32,581 nt of DNA from NCBI GenBank assembly GCA_003508005.1, contig DNUE01000080.1, positions 1-32,581 of the forward strand, given 5' to 3'. The position numbers were made by a program, and so were the translations under genes. How positions within the stretch are numbered: position 1 is the first letter of the stretch; every line of letters starts with the position of its first letter. Origin of the DNA: Desulfobulbaceae bacterium (GTDB taxonomy: Bacteria > Desulfobacterota > Desulfobulbia > Desulfobulbales > Desulfobulbaceae). The notes under the pieces were generated by a model, which saw only the letters and a program-made list of their open reading frames with translations, searched no databases and had not been told where the DNA came from. This document shows, piece by piece, positions 25,959 to 32,581 of the stretch.

Positions 25959-26033
25959 GGCTGAAGGCTGTTAGGGAATGATTTGCTCTCCCTGAGTCTT
26001 CAACCTTCAGCCTTCAGTCTAACAGCCTAACAG
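25959..26033. repeat. Heptamer/octamer repeat array with inverted copies, abutting the WYL start codon
   Basis: The right part reads CTTCAAC, CTTCAGC, CTTCAGT (25998-26018) in perfect register, then CTAACAGC and CTAACAG (26019-26033), ending one base before the ATG. The left part holds inverse copies: GCTGAAG (25960-25966) and GCTGTTAG (25967-25974). Two 9-bp pairings are possible, 25959-25967 with 26004-26012, and 25966-25974 with 26019-26027; they cross, so only one hairpin can form at a time. No Shine-Dalgarno sequence is seen between the array and the ATG. Confidence 0.75.
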
Positions 26034-26034
26034 A

Positions 26035-26985
26035 ATGAGTCTGCTGGAGCGCATCTATTACCTTCACGCCCGGATTCAGGATGGCCGCTATCCCAACAGC
26101 GGCGACCTGATCGGCGAGTTCGAGGTTTCCGCGGCCACCGCCCATCGGGACATCGCCTACCTGCGCGATAGACTGCTCGCGCCCCTGGCCTTTGACCAGA
26201 AAAAAAACGGCTACTATTATACTGACAGCGGCTTCCGCCTCCCCTTCGCGGACACGCCGCGCCTGGTCACCCTCCTTGGGGTGCTGCAAAAAATGGGCGA
26301 GGAAACCGGGCTCACCAACCTGCCTGAACTGCGGCAGCTGCAAAAAAAGATCGCCGCGCTGGTCTCGCCTAAACAGCAGGGTCTTGCCGAGCTGATCCAC
26401 TGCGAATGGATCGAGACCGAAGAGGTCGCCCCGTCTGTGTTTTCCGAGGTGCTGAACGGACTGCTTAACAGGACCCGCCTGCGGATCACCTACCGCAGCC
26501 CAGGAGAAAGGGAGTATGTGCGGGAGATTGATCCCCTGCGGCTGGTCAATTATCAGGGACGTTGGTACATCCTGTCCTGGTGCCTGCTGCGCGACAGCCG
26601 CCGGCTGTTTCACCTGGCCCGGATCATTAGAGCGGAAAGGACCGAGAAAAGGACTGAACATGTTCTTGCCCCGGATGACGACTGCCTGGCCGGCTCGTTC
26701 GGCATCTTCAAGGGGGAGACGGCCGGCCGCTACTGGGCGGAGGTCCTGCTCACCGGCACCGCCGCGAAGATCGTCCGCCGCCAGCGCTGGCACCCGCTGC
26801 AGCGGCTGGAGGTAACTGAAGAAGGCCTGCATCTCCACCTGCCGCTGACCGATGACCGTGAACTGCTGATGAAGGTCCTTCAATTCGGCAGCCAGGCCCG
26901 GGTTCTGGCCCCGGAATCGCTGCGGCTGAAGGCCCGGACCGAAATTGAAAATATGTCGAAAAATTACAATTACTCAGAAAAATAG
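26035..26985 (+). CDS. WYL-domain transcriptional regulator
   Basis: DNA-binding regulator (316 aa) with an N-terminal winged HTH of the DeoR/HTH_11 type (LERIYYLHARIQDGRYPNSG at the start, then ATAHRDIAYLRDRLLAP near residue 37). The central WYL domain has TRLRITYRSPGEREYVREI, DPLRLVNYQGRWYILSWC and SRRLFHLARI; the name-giving W-Y-L/I is in GRWYILSW. A C-terminal WCX-type extension follows (WHPLQRLEVTEEGLHLHLPL). Proteins of this family sense ligands such as nucleic acids or nucleotides and often repress stress or defence genes. The ATG has no ribosome site and follows the repeat array directly. Its target is unknown; the divergent 143-aa gene or itself are the first candidates. A GlmU-like gene starts 14 bp downstream. 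Confidence 0.9.
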   Translation: MSLLERIYYLHARIQDGRYPNSGDLIGEFEVSAATAHRDIAYLRDRLLAPLAFDQKKNGYYYTDSGFRLPFADTPRLVTLLGVLQKMGEETGLTNLPELRQLQKKIAALVSPKQQGLAELIHCEWIETEEVAPSVFSEVLNGLLNRTRLRITYRSPGEREYVREIDPLRLVNYQGRWYILSWCLLRDSRRLFHLARIIRAERTEKRTEHVLAPDDDCLAGSFGIFKGETAGRYWAEVLLTGTAAKIVRRQRWHPLQRLEVTEEGLHLHLPLTDDRELLMKVLQFGSQARVLAPESLRLKARTEIENMSKNYNYSEK

Positions 26986-26999
26986 TATACAACTGACGC

Positions 27000-28028
27000 A
27001 TGAACACGATCACCGCCATCATCCTTGCCGCTGGCAAGGGCACCCGAATGAAATCCTCCCAGGCCAAGGTTCTGCACGAGGTCTTTTTCAAACCTATGCT
27101 CCACCATGTCCTGGACACGGTGAAGGCGGCGGGGATCGAAAAAACGGCCGTGGTGATCGGTCATCAGCATGAGCGCGTCAGCCAGAGCCTGAGCGGATAC
27201 ACCTTCACCCCGGTCAGGCAGGCGGAACAGCTCGGCACCGGCCATGCCGTGCTCTGCGCGGAGGAGGCCTGCGCGAACAGCGAGACCATCATCATTCTCT
27301 GCGGGGATACGCCGCTGATCCGCCCGGCCACCTTGCAGGCCATGATCAGCCACCACCGTGACATGAACTCGACCTTGACCTTGATGACCACCCTGCTTGC
27401 CGACCCTTTTGGCTATGGTCGGATTATTATCAATGCCAATGAACAGGTCACCGGGATTGTTGAAGAAAAGGACGCAACACCCGACCAGCGGAAAATCAGG
27501 GAGATCAATGCCGGCATTTACCTGGTGGACAGACAGTTCCTGTTCACGGCCCTCCGACAAATAGGCCCCGACAACAGCCAGGGAGAGGTGTACCTTACCG
27601 ATATCGCGGCCATTGCCAACCGCCAAGGTCATACGGTGAACAGGTTTATCCACCCCGATCCCGTGGACGTCCTGGGGGTCAACTCCCGGGTGGAACTCGC
27701 CCAAGCGCATACTGAACTGCAGCGACGGCGCAACACGGAGCTGATGCTCTCCGGGGTCACCATGTACGGTCCGGAGACCATCTATATCGCCCAGGGCATT
27801 CCGGTCGGCCCGGACACGATCATCAACCCTGGCGTCCAGATTACCGGCAGCTCCAGCGTGGGCATCGGCTGCCTCATCGAGACCGGGGTTGCCCTCCACA
27901 ACTGTACGATCGCCAACAACGCTATCATCGGTGCCTGGTCTTACCTGATTAACTGGCCGGTGCAGCCCTCCGAATATATTGCCCCGCGAACTTTCAGGCC
28001 TGAGGATCACCCTCAAGACGCCCCGTGA
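27000..28028 (+). CDS. GlmU-like GlcNAc-1-P uridylyltransferase, acetyltransferase half missing
   Basis: Probable nucleotidyltransferase of the UDP-GlcNAc pathway (342 aa). The N-terminal domain is complete and typical: AIILAAGKGTRMKSSQAKVLH at residues 6-26 (Gly-rich loop and Lys), RQAEQLGTGHAVL near 75, CGDTPLIRP near 101, NAGIYLVD near 170, and GEVYLTDI near 198. A short left-handed beta-helix follows from about 250 (GVTMYGPETIYIAQGIPVG) with a few imperfect hexapeptide coils and ends at 342. Full-length GlmU has about 456 aa with the acetyltransferase Arg, Lys, His and Asn residues in the missing part. The 150 bp downstream do not continue the frame, so it is not a simple frameshift. A separate acetyltransferase, or another NTP substrate, is likely. 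Confidence 0.85.
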   Translation: MNTITAIILAAGKGTRMKSSQAKVLHEVFFKPMLHHVLDTVKAAGIEKTAVVIGHQHERVSQSLSGYTFTPVRQAEQLGTGHAVLCAEEACANSETIIILCGDTPLIRPATLQAMISHHRDMNSTLTLMTTLLADPFGYGRIIINANEQVTGIVEEKDATPDQRKIREINAGIYLVDRQFLFTALRQIGPDNSQGEVYLTDIAAIANRQGHTVNRFIHPDPVDVLGVNSRVELAQAHTELQRRRNTELMLSGVTMYGPETIYIAQGIPVGPDTIINPGVQITGSSSVGIGCLIETGVALHNCTIANNAIIGAWSYLINWPVQPSEYIAPRTFRPEDHPQDAP

Positions 28029-28059
28029 CCGATGCATCACCCCTTCCCAAAAAACAGTA

Positions 28060-28088
28060 TTGGCAAGCGGGGCGGATCAGAGTACATT
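28060..28088 (+). promoter_or_regulatory. Candidate promoter of thiSGH
   Basis: TTGGCA (28060-28065), 17-bp spacer, TACATT (28083-28088), a 5-of-6 and 4-of-6 match, about 90 bp upstream of the thiS ATG. I looked for a TPP riboswitch (CTGAGA and the ACCTGATCTGG core) in the 148-bp leader and found none. Confidence 0.45.
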
Positions 28089-28175
28089 TTCTATCTCTAG
28101 TACCGGCAGACATTGTTTATTTTTCCGGCCTTGTCCTCCTGAATCTATTCTCAATACAGGGAAGTTTTCGCTATC

Positions 28176-28376
28176 ATGGACATTATCTGTAACGGCGAGC
28201 AGAAAAACATTTCGCCCCTGACCACCCTGCAGGACCTGGCGCTGACCCTGGGCCTGAACCCGCGGGGCATCGTCGCCGAATTGAACGGCAAAATCGTCGA
28301 GCACGGCTCATTCGCCGAGCACACGCTTCGAGAAGGTGACCGGGTGGAACTGATCCGTTTTGTCGGAGGAGGCTGA
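28176..28376 (+). CDS. thiS: Sulfur carrier protein ThiS
   Basis: Ubiquitin-like sulfur carrier for thiazole synthesis (66 aa). It starts MDIICNGEQKNISPLTTLQD and ends RFVGGG; the C-terminal Gly-Gly is adenylated and thiocarboxylated in the pathway. The central LNPRGIVAELNGKIVEHGSF is typical. A GGGAAG lies rather far (11 nt) upstream of the ATG. The stop is 1 bp before the thiG ATG, so the two are coupled. No thiF adenylyltransferase gene is in this window. Confidence 0.93.
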   Translation: MDIICNGEQKNISPLTTLQDLALTLGLNPRGIVAELNGKIVEHGSFAEHTLREGDRVELIRFVGGG

Positions 28377-28377
28377 A

Positions 28378-29166
28378 ATGCTCACTATTGCCGGAACGCA
28401 GTTTTCTTCCCGCCTCTTTGTCGGTACCGGCAAATTCGCCTCGAGCCAGGTCATGTGCCAAGCCATCGAGGCCTCCGGCGCGCAGATGGTGACCGTCGCC
28501 CTGCGCAGGGTGGATCTGCACAACCCCCAGGACGACATCATGGGGGCGCTTGACCTGGATAAAATCCGCTTTCTCCCCAACACCTCGGGCGCGCGCAATG
28601 CCGAGGAGGCGGTCCGACTCGCCCGCCTTGCCAGGGCGGCCAGCGGCACCAACTGGCTCAAACTGGAAGTCACCCCGGACCCGCGCACCCTCCTGCCCGA
28701 TCCGATCGACACCCTCAAGGCCGCGGAGCTATTGGTCAGAGAAGGGTTTATCGTCCTGCCCTACATGAACGCCGACCCGATCCTCGCCCTGCGCCTGCAG
28801 GACGCAGGCGTATCGGCAGTCATGCCGCTTGGCTCTCCCATCGGCACCAACCAGGGCATCAAAACAGCCATGCAGGTGGAAATAATCATCGCGCAGGCGC
28901 GGGTGCCGGTGGTGGTTGACGCCGGGATCGGCGCTCCCTCCCACGCGGCCCAGGCCATGGAAATGGGCGCGGACGCAGTTCTGGTCAACACCGCCATCGC
29001 CGTGGCCGGCGATCCGGTCCGGATGGCTCGGGCCTTCAAGGCCGCGGTGGAAGCGGGCCGCGAGGCATTCGCGGCTGGCCTCGGCAGCGCCAGCGGGACC
29101 GCCAGCGCCTCCTCGCCGACCACCGGCATGCTGACGGCCGACCTTGGCTTTATCGAGGACCGATGA
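28378..29166 (+). CDS. thiG: Thiazole synthase ThiG
   Basis: Joins deoxyxylulose phosphate, ThiS thiocarboxylate and dehydroglycine into the thiazole phosphate ring (TIM barrel, 262 aa). Motifs: GTQFSSRLFVGTGKF at the start, NTSGARNAEEAVRLARLAR, NWLKLEVTPDP containing the Schiff-base Lys, PLGSPIGTNQGI for phosphate binding, and VDAGIGAPSHAAQAMEMGAD. The ATG is set by GGAGG with 5-nt spacing; the six codons in frame upstream lie inside thiS. It overlaps thiH by 4 bp. Confidence 0.96.
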   Translation: MLTIAGTQFSSRLFVGTGKFASSQVMCQAIEASGAQMVTVALRRVDLHNPQDDIMGALDLDKIRFLPNTSGARNAEEAVRLARLARAASGTNWLKLEVTPDPRTLLPDPIDTLKAAELLVREGFIVLPYMNADPILALRLQDAGVSAVMPLGSPIGTNQGIKTAMQVEIIIAQARVPVVVDAGIGAPSHAAQAMEMGADAVLVNTAIAVAGDPVRMARAFKAAVEAGREAFAAGLGSASGTASASSPTTGMLTADLGFIEDR

Positions 29167-30272
29167 ACCCCTTTCCAGATTTCGCCAGGCTCCGGCAGTG
29201 GATTCTCAGGGCTTCAGAAGTTGACGTCCGCGCCGCCCTGCAGAAGGAGCAGGCCGACCTCAATGACCTGGCAGCCCTTCTCTCCCCGGCGGCGGAGCCC
29301 TTCCTCCCGTTGATGGCGGCAAAGTCGTCGCGGGTCACCCTGCAGCGATTCGGCCGGACCACCCAGATCTACGCCCCGCTCTATCTCTCCAACCTCTGCA
29401 CCAACCGCTGCGCCTACTGCGGCTTTTCGGCGGACAACAAGATTTCCCGCCGCAAGCTGACCCTGGACGAGGCCGAGGCCGAGGCCGCGATTCTCCATGA
29501 ACGGGGCTTTCAGCATATCCTGCTGGTCAGCGGGGAAGCCAGGAATGTGCTTGGCGTGGAGTACCTGGAGCAGATTGCCCTGCGCCTGCGCGACCGGTTC
29601 GCGGCCCTGTCCATCGAGGTCCAGCCGCTGAGCCGGGAGGAATACGCCCGCCTGTTCCGGGCCGGGATCACAGCCGTAGCCGTTTACCAGGAGACCTATG
29701 ACCGAGAGATGTACAAAAAGGTCCACCTGTTCGGGCAGAAATGCGACTACGGCTACCGGCTGGACACCCCGTCGCGGGCAGCTGCAGCCGGCATGCGCGA
29801 GGTAGGCATCGGCGCTCTTTTGGGGCTCGCAGACTGGCGGGCCGAGGGCCTGGCCATGGGCCTGCACCTGCAATCGCTGCGCAAGCAATTCTGGCAAACC
29901 TCGTTTACCATAAGCTTTCCCCGGCTGCGGCCCGCTGCCGGGGCTTTCCAGCCTTTGGTCCCGGTCAGCGAAAAAAACTTGAGCCAGCTCCTCTTCAGCC
30001 TGCGGCTCTTTGATCATGACGTGGGCCTTATCCTCTCCACCCGAGAGATGGCCCGCTATCGGGACGGGATGATCGGCCTCGGCCCCACCAGGTATTCGGC
30101 CGGCTCCTGTACCGCGCCCGGCGGCTACGCCCATCCGGAATGGGAGGGGGAGCAGTTCAGCGTAGGTGATCACCGGAATATCGGCGAGGTCAGCAACGCC
30201 CTCATTGCCAAAGGCTTCGATCCGGTCTATAAAGACTGGGACAGGGAATTTCAGATAAGTTTATCAAGTTGA
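29163..30272 (+). CDS. thiH: 2-iminoacetate synthase ThiH (radical SAM tyrosine lyase)
   Basis: Cleaves tyrosine to p-cresol and dehydroglycine for the thiazole ring. It has the radical SAM CxxxCxxC cluster at C79, C83 and C86 (NLCTNRCAYCGFSADN), and the family's LVSGEARNVLGVEYLEQ, SIEVQPLSREEYARL and YQETYDREMYKKVHLFG segments. The length of 369 aa is usual. The presence of ThiH rather than the oxygen-dependent ThiO glycine oxidase is consistent with an anaerobic or facultatively anaerobic lifestyle. The start ATG overlaps the thiG stop as ATGA. Confidence 0.96.
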   Translation: MNPFPDFARLRQWILRASEVDVRAALQKEQADLNDLAALLSPAAEPFLPLMAAKSSRVTLQRFGRTTQIYAPLYLSNLCTNRCAYCGFSADNKISRRKLTLDEAEAEAAILHERGFQHILLVSGEARNVLGVEYLEQIALRLRDRFAALSIEVQPLSREEYARLFRAGITAVAVYQETYDREMYKKVHLFGQKCDYGYRLDTPSRAAAAGMREVGIGALLGLADWRAEGLAMGLHLQSLRKQFWQTSFTISFPRLRPAAGAFQPLVPVSEKNLSQLLFSLRLFDHDVGLILSTREMARYRDGMIGLGPTRYSAGSCTAPGGYAHPEWEGEQFSVGDHRNIGEVSNALIAKGFDPVYKDWDREFQISLSS

Positions 30273-30286
30273 CAACCTTTCAACTT
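30266..30286. repeat. Perfect inverted repeat across the thiH stop codon
   Basis: AAGTTGA (30266-30272, containing the thiH stop), a 7-nt loop, TCAACTT (30280-30286). The stem is AU-rich and followed by no T-run, so it is a poor intrinsic terminator; it may affect expression of the downstream gene, whose ribosome site lies 5 bp on. Confidence 0.5.
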
Positions 30287-30303
30287 CAACAGAGGAGTGA
30301 ATG

Positions 30304-31593
30304 ATGGGTGATATAAAAAAAATGTATTCCACCATCCTGGGCGACAGTTTTCCCCTGAGCATGACCATCTCCTTTGGCGGCCAGGAAATGGTCTACCGCA
30401 AAAAGACCTGGAAGATCCGCATGGAGGACGGCACCTTCGAGGAGCGAGGGGTCCGTTACGGTGAGAATCCAGACCAGGAGGCCGCCCTCTATGAGCTGAT
30501 CAGCGGCAACCTGACCCTGGGCGAGTGCAAGTTCATCGACCCCAAGAAGGGCCTGGTCAGCGCCATCAAGGTGGAAGACATGCTCCAGGTCGGCAAGCAC
30601 CCCGGCAAGATCAACCTGACCGACGTGGACAACGGCCTGAACATCCTCCAGTACCTTTCGGCCAAGCCCGCGGCCGTGATCCTCAAGCACAACAACCCCT
30701 GCGGCGCGGCCTGGACCGACGAGGGCCCGGCAGCGGCCCTGGAGCGGGCCTTTGTCTCGGACCGCATCGCGGCCTTCGGCGGGACCATCGCGCTCAACCG
30801 CAGCCTGGACAAGGCCACGGCCGAGCTCATCGACTCGGCCTACTTCGAGGTGGTGGCGGCCCCGGACTACGAGGACGGCGCCGTGGACATCCTCAAGCGC
30901 CGCAAGAACCTGCGCATCCTGCGCATCCCGGGCATCGCGGAACTCTCGAAGCTCTCCCGCGAACCCTTCCTGGACGTGAAATCGCTCATGGACGGCGGGG
31001 TCGTGCTCCAGTTCTCGTTCCGCAACCGCATCCTCTCGGCCGCGGACTTCCTTCCGGCCATAACCGAAAAGGACGGCAACACCTTCGCCGCGCGCAAGCC
31101 GGGCAAGCAGGAGGCCGAGGACCTGCTCTTCGCCTGGGCCGTGGAGGCCGGGGTGACCTCCAACTCCATCCTCCTGGTCAGGGACGGCGTGACCACGGCC
31201 ATCGGCACCGGCGAACAGGACCGCGTGGGCTGCGTGGACCTGACCATCGCCAAGGCCCGCACCAAGTACGCGGACCTGCTCTCCTTCCGCGAGCTGAACC
31301 TGTCCATCTACGAACTCGAACTCAAGGCCCGCGAGGACAAGGCGCTCTTCGCCAAGCTCGAGGACATCCGGGGCCGGGCCCTGGAGGCCCGCGGCGGCCT
31401 GCCCGGCTCGGTGGCCGTGTCCGACGGCTTCTTCCCGTTCCGCGACGGCGTGGACCTGCTCATCGCCCAGGGCGTCACGGCCATCGCCCAGCCCGGAGGC
31501 TCCATCCGCGACTTCGAGGTGATCCAGGCCGTGAACCAGGCCAGCCCCCAGGTGGCCATGGTCTTCACCGGACAGCGCTCGTTCCGGCACTAG
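30304..31593 (+). CDS. Stand-alone AICAR transformylase (PurH C-terminal domain)
   Basis: Formylates AICAR in the ninth step of purine synthesis. The 429 aa cover only the AICARFT domain: RYGENPDQEAALYELI near residue 51, VILKHNNPCGAAW with the catalytic Lys-His pair (K128, H129), FVSDRIAAFGGTIALN, SNSILLVRDGVTTAIG and GFFPFRDGVDLLIAQGVTAI. The N-terminal MGS-like IMP cyclohydrolase domain of bifunctional PurH (about 200 aa) is absent, replaced by a short start of about 45 residues. The second ATG (30304) is 6 nt from AGAGGAG, the first (30301) only 3, so the second is preferred. Codon use changes within the gene: 8 of the first 24 codons from 30301 end in A/T, but only 1 of the last 24. Confidence 0.9.
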   Translation: MGDIKKMYSTILGDSFPLSMTISFGGQEMVYRKKTWKIRMEDGTFEERGVRYGENPDQEAALYELISGNLTLGECKFIDPKKGLVSAIKVEDMLQVGKHPGKINLTDVDNGLNILQYLSAKPAAVILKHNNPCGAAWTDEGPAAALERAFVSDRIAAFGGTIALNRSLDKATAELIDSAYFEVVAAPDYEDGAVDILKRRKNLRILRIPGIAELSKLSREPFLDVKSLMDGGVVLQFSFRNRILSAADFLPAITEKDGNTFAARKPGKQEAEDLLFAWAVEAGVTSNSILLVRDGVTTAIGTGEQDRVGCVDLTIAKARTKYADLLSFRELNLSIYELELKAREDKALFAKLEDIRGRALEARGGLPGSVAVSDGFFPFRDGVDLLIAQGVTAIAQPGGSIRDFEVIQAVNQASPQVAMVFTGQRSFRH

Positions 31594-31606
31594 GCCCGGC
31601 GAACAG

Positions 31607-32581
31607 ATGACCAAAGTGAGCGGCTTTCTCCGGCCCGGCTGCGTGGTGGAATACATGCAGGGCAACGCCGTGCAGCTGGCCTGGGTCCTGGAGGAATCCT
31701 CCGGACGCCTGCGCCTGCTCACGGCCACCAAGCGCGAGGCCGCCCTGGCCGCCTCCCGCGTCCTGCCCTGGTCCGGTCCGGAACACCCGGCCCAGGCCAG
31801 CCGCCAGGAGATTCTCGAACATCTGGCCGCGCACCATCGGCGCCGCGAGGAGCTGGAGGCCCAGGTCCAGGCCCTGGATATCTGGGACATGGCCCAGGGC
31901 GAGGTGGACCGCGCCCCGGCCCAGTGGTTCGCCGGGCTGGTCTGGGAAAAGCCCGGGCCCGACGAGATCGCGGCCATGGGCCGGGCGCTCTTGACGGCCA
32001 AGACCCATTTCAAGTTCCAGCCCCCGGACTTCGAGGTCTATCCCGCGGACAAGGTCGAGGCCCGGCTCCACCAGCAGGCCGAGACGCGCGAGCGCGAACT
32101 CCTGCTGGGCGGCGGCCAGGCCTTGTTCAAGGCCCTCTGGGAGCGCCAGAAGTCCGCGCGCCGGGCCGCCCTGCCCGAGCTGGACCAGGACACGGCGCTC
32201 AGGCTCAAGGCCCTGCTGTTCGCGGCCCTGGCCAAGAATCTCAACGAGGCCGAGACCAAGCTCTGGGACTCCCTGCGCAAGGGCCTGCCCGACCACCCGC
32301 ATCTGGCCCTGCTCCTGGCCGAGGCCTGGGAAGCGGTGGAACCGCACCACAACCAGCTTCTGGACGAGGCCGGGTACGCCTGGGGCGATGCCTGGAGCTC
32401 CGGCTTCGCCGGGGAGATAGAAAGCCAAATCCAGGCGTTCGAGGCGGCGCGCCAGGAGCCCGAGCCCCTGCCCCTGGTGAGCATCGACGCGCCCACCACC
32501 CGGGACATCGACGACGCCTTCCACATCGCGGCCGAACCGGACGGCGGCTTCAGGCTCTGGATCGCCCTGGCCCGGCCCAAC
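31607..32581 (+). CDS. RNB-domain (RNase II/R family) ribonuclease, 3' end outside window
   Basis: The first 325 codons of a predicted 3'-5' exoribonuclease. The start MTKVSGFLRPGCVVEYMQG begins a long N-terminal region rich in Ala, Glu, Arg and Leu helices, without a clear cold-shock domain match. The RNB catalytic core begins near residue 290 with SIDAPTTRDIDDAFHIA, where D294, D300, D302 and D303 match the metal-binding Asp set of RNase II. The window ends soon after, so completeness is unknown. It lies 13 bp after the AICAR transformylase, and codon use is almost all G/C at the third position, as in the second half of that gene. No clear ribosome site precedes the ATG. Confidence 0.82.
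   Translation, partial: MTKVSGFLRPGCVVEYMQGNAVQLAWVLEESSGRLRLLTATKREAALAASRVLPWSGPEHPAQASRQEILEHLAAHHRRREELEAQVQALDIWDMAQGEVDRAPAQWFAGLVWEKPGPDEIAAMGRALLTAKTHFKFQPPDFEVYPADKVEARLHQQAETRERELLLGGGQALFKALWERQKSARRAALPELDQDTALRLKALLFAALAKNLNEAETKLWDSLRKGLPDHPHLALLLAEAWEAVEPHHNQLLDEAGYAWGDAWSSGFAGEIESQIQAFEAARQEPEPLPLVSIDAPTTRDIDDAFHIAAEPDGGFRLWIALARPN

Noticed and set aside
25998..26033. CRISPR array or VNTR
   Set aside because: Units are 7-8 bp with no spacers and only a few copies; better described as a short tandem array with inverted copies.
28029..28175. TPP riboswitch upstream of thiS
   Set aside because: Neither CTGAGA nor the conserved ACCTGATCTGG-type core is present in the leader.
30286..32013. 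575-aa open frame on the minus strand
   Set aside because: Shadow of the transformylase and RNB genes; its low-complexity Leu/Gly/Glu/Ala composition comes from the high GC3 of the true strand.

Overview
The window looks like chromosomal DNA of a Gram-negative, GC-rich bacterium. It carries a type II secretion (T2SS) operon with a GspN protein, an MsbA-type lipid A flippase, an O-antigen ligase and lipopolysaccharide (LPS) glycosyltransferases. The gene set and order would fit a deltaproteobacterium (Desulfobacterota, perhaps Desulfobulbales-like). That placement is inference from family recognition; no search was possible. I see no rRNA, tRNA, IS element, prophage or CRISPR array.

Bases 1-9536 (minus strand) hold a tightly packed T2SS operon, in transcription order gspI-J-K-L-M-N-C-D-E. 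gspE runs off the left edge; gspF, gspG and gspH are not in the window. Most junctions overlap by a few bases, and a plausible sigma-70 promoter lies just upstream of gspI. The secretin carries an unusual C-terminal TPR tail, and GspC ends in a Pro/Glu-rich tail instead of a PDZ domain.

Bases 9644-17442 (minus strand) hold an LPS operon: msbA, a GT9 heptosyltransferase-like gene, a waaL-like ligase, a GT4 glycosyltransferase, wecB and a second GT4. The first five genes overlap by 1-4 bases. A TTGACA-containing promoter candidate sits about 130 bp upstream of msbA. The LPS operon runs straight into gspI, so outer-membrane biogenesis and secretion genes form one co-directional block of about 17 kb.

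Bases 17892-25382 (plus strand) form an envelope/energy-stress block: a CPA2 (KefB-type) cation:proton antiporter with RCK domains, a tandem-domain universal stress protein, cardiolipin synthase, a YfcE-type metallophosphoesterase, and, behind their own promoter, two different PPK2 polyphosphate kinases in tandem.

Bases 25413-26985 hold a divergent pair: an unrecognised 143-aa protein (minus) and a WYL-domain regulator (plus). The 190-bp region between them is dense in direct repeats, a palindrome, and a heptamer array that abuts the regulator's start codon. This is the most unusual non-coding stretch in the window.

Bases 27000-30272 (plus) hold a GlmU-like uridylyltransferase that lacks the acetyltransferase half, followed by thiS-thiG-thiH for thiazole synthesis. 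Bases 30301-32581 hold a stand-alone AICAR transformylase and the 5' part of an RNB-family ribonuclease. From within the transformylase gene onward, third codon positions become almost entirely G/C, unlike everything before. This suggests horizontal transfer, a hybrid gene or an assembly junction.
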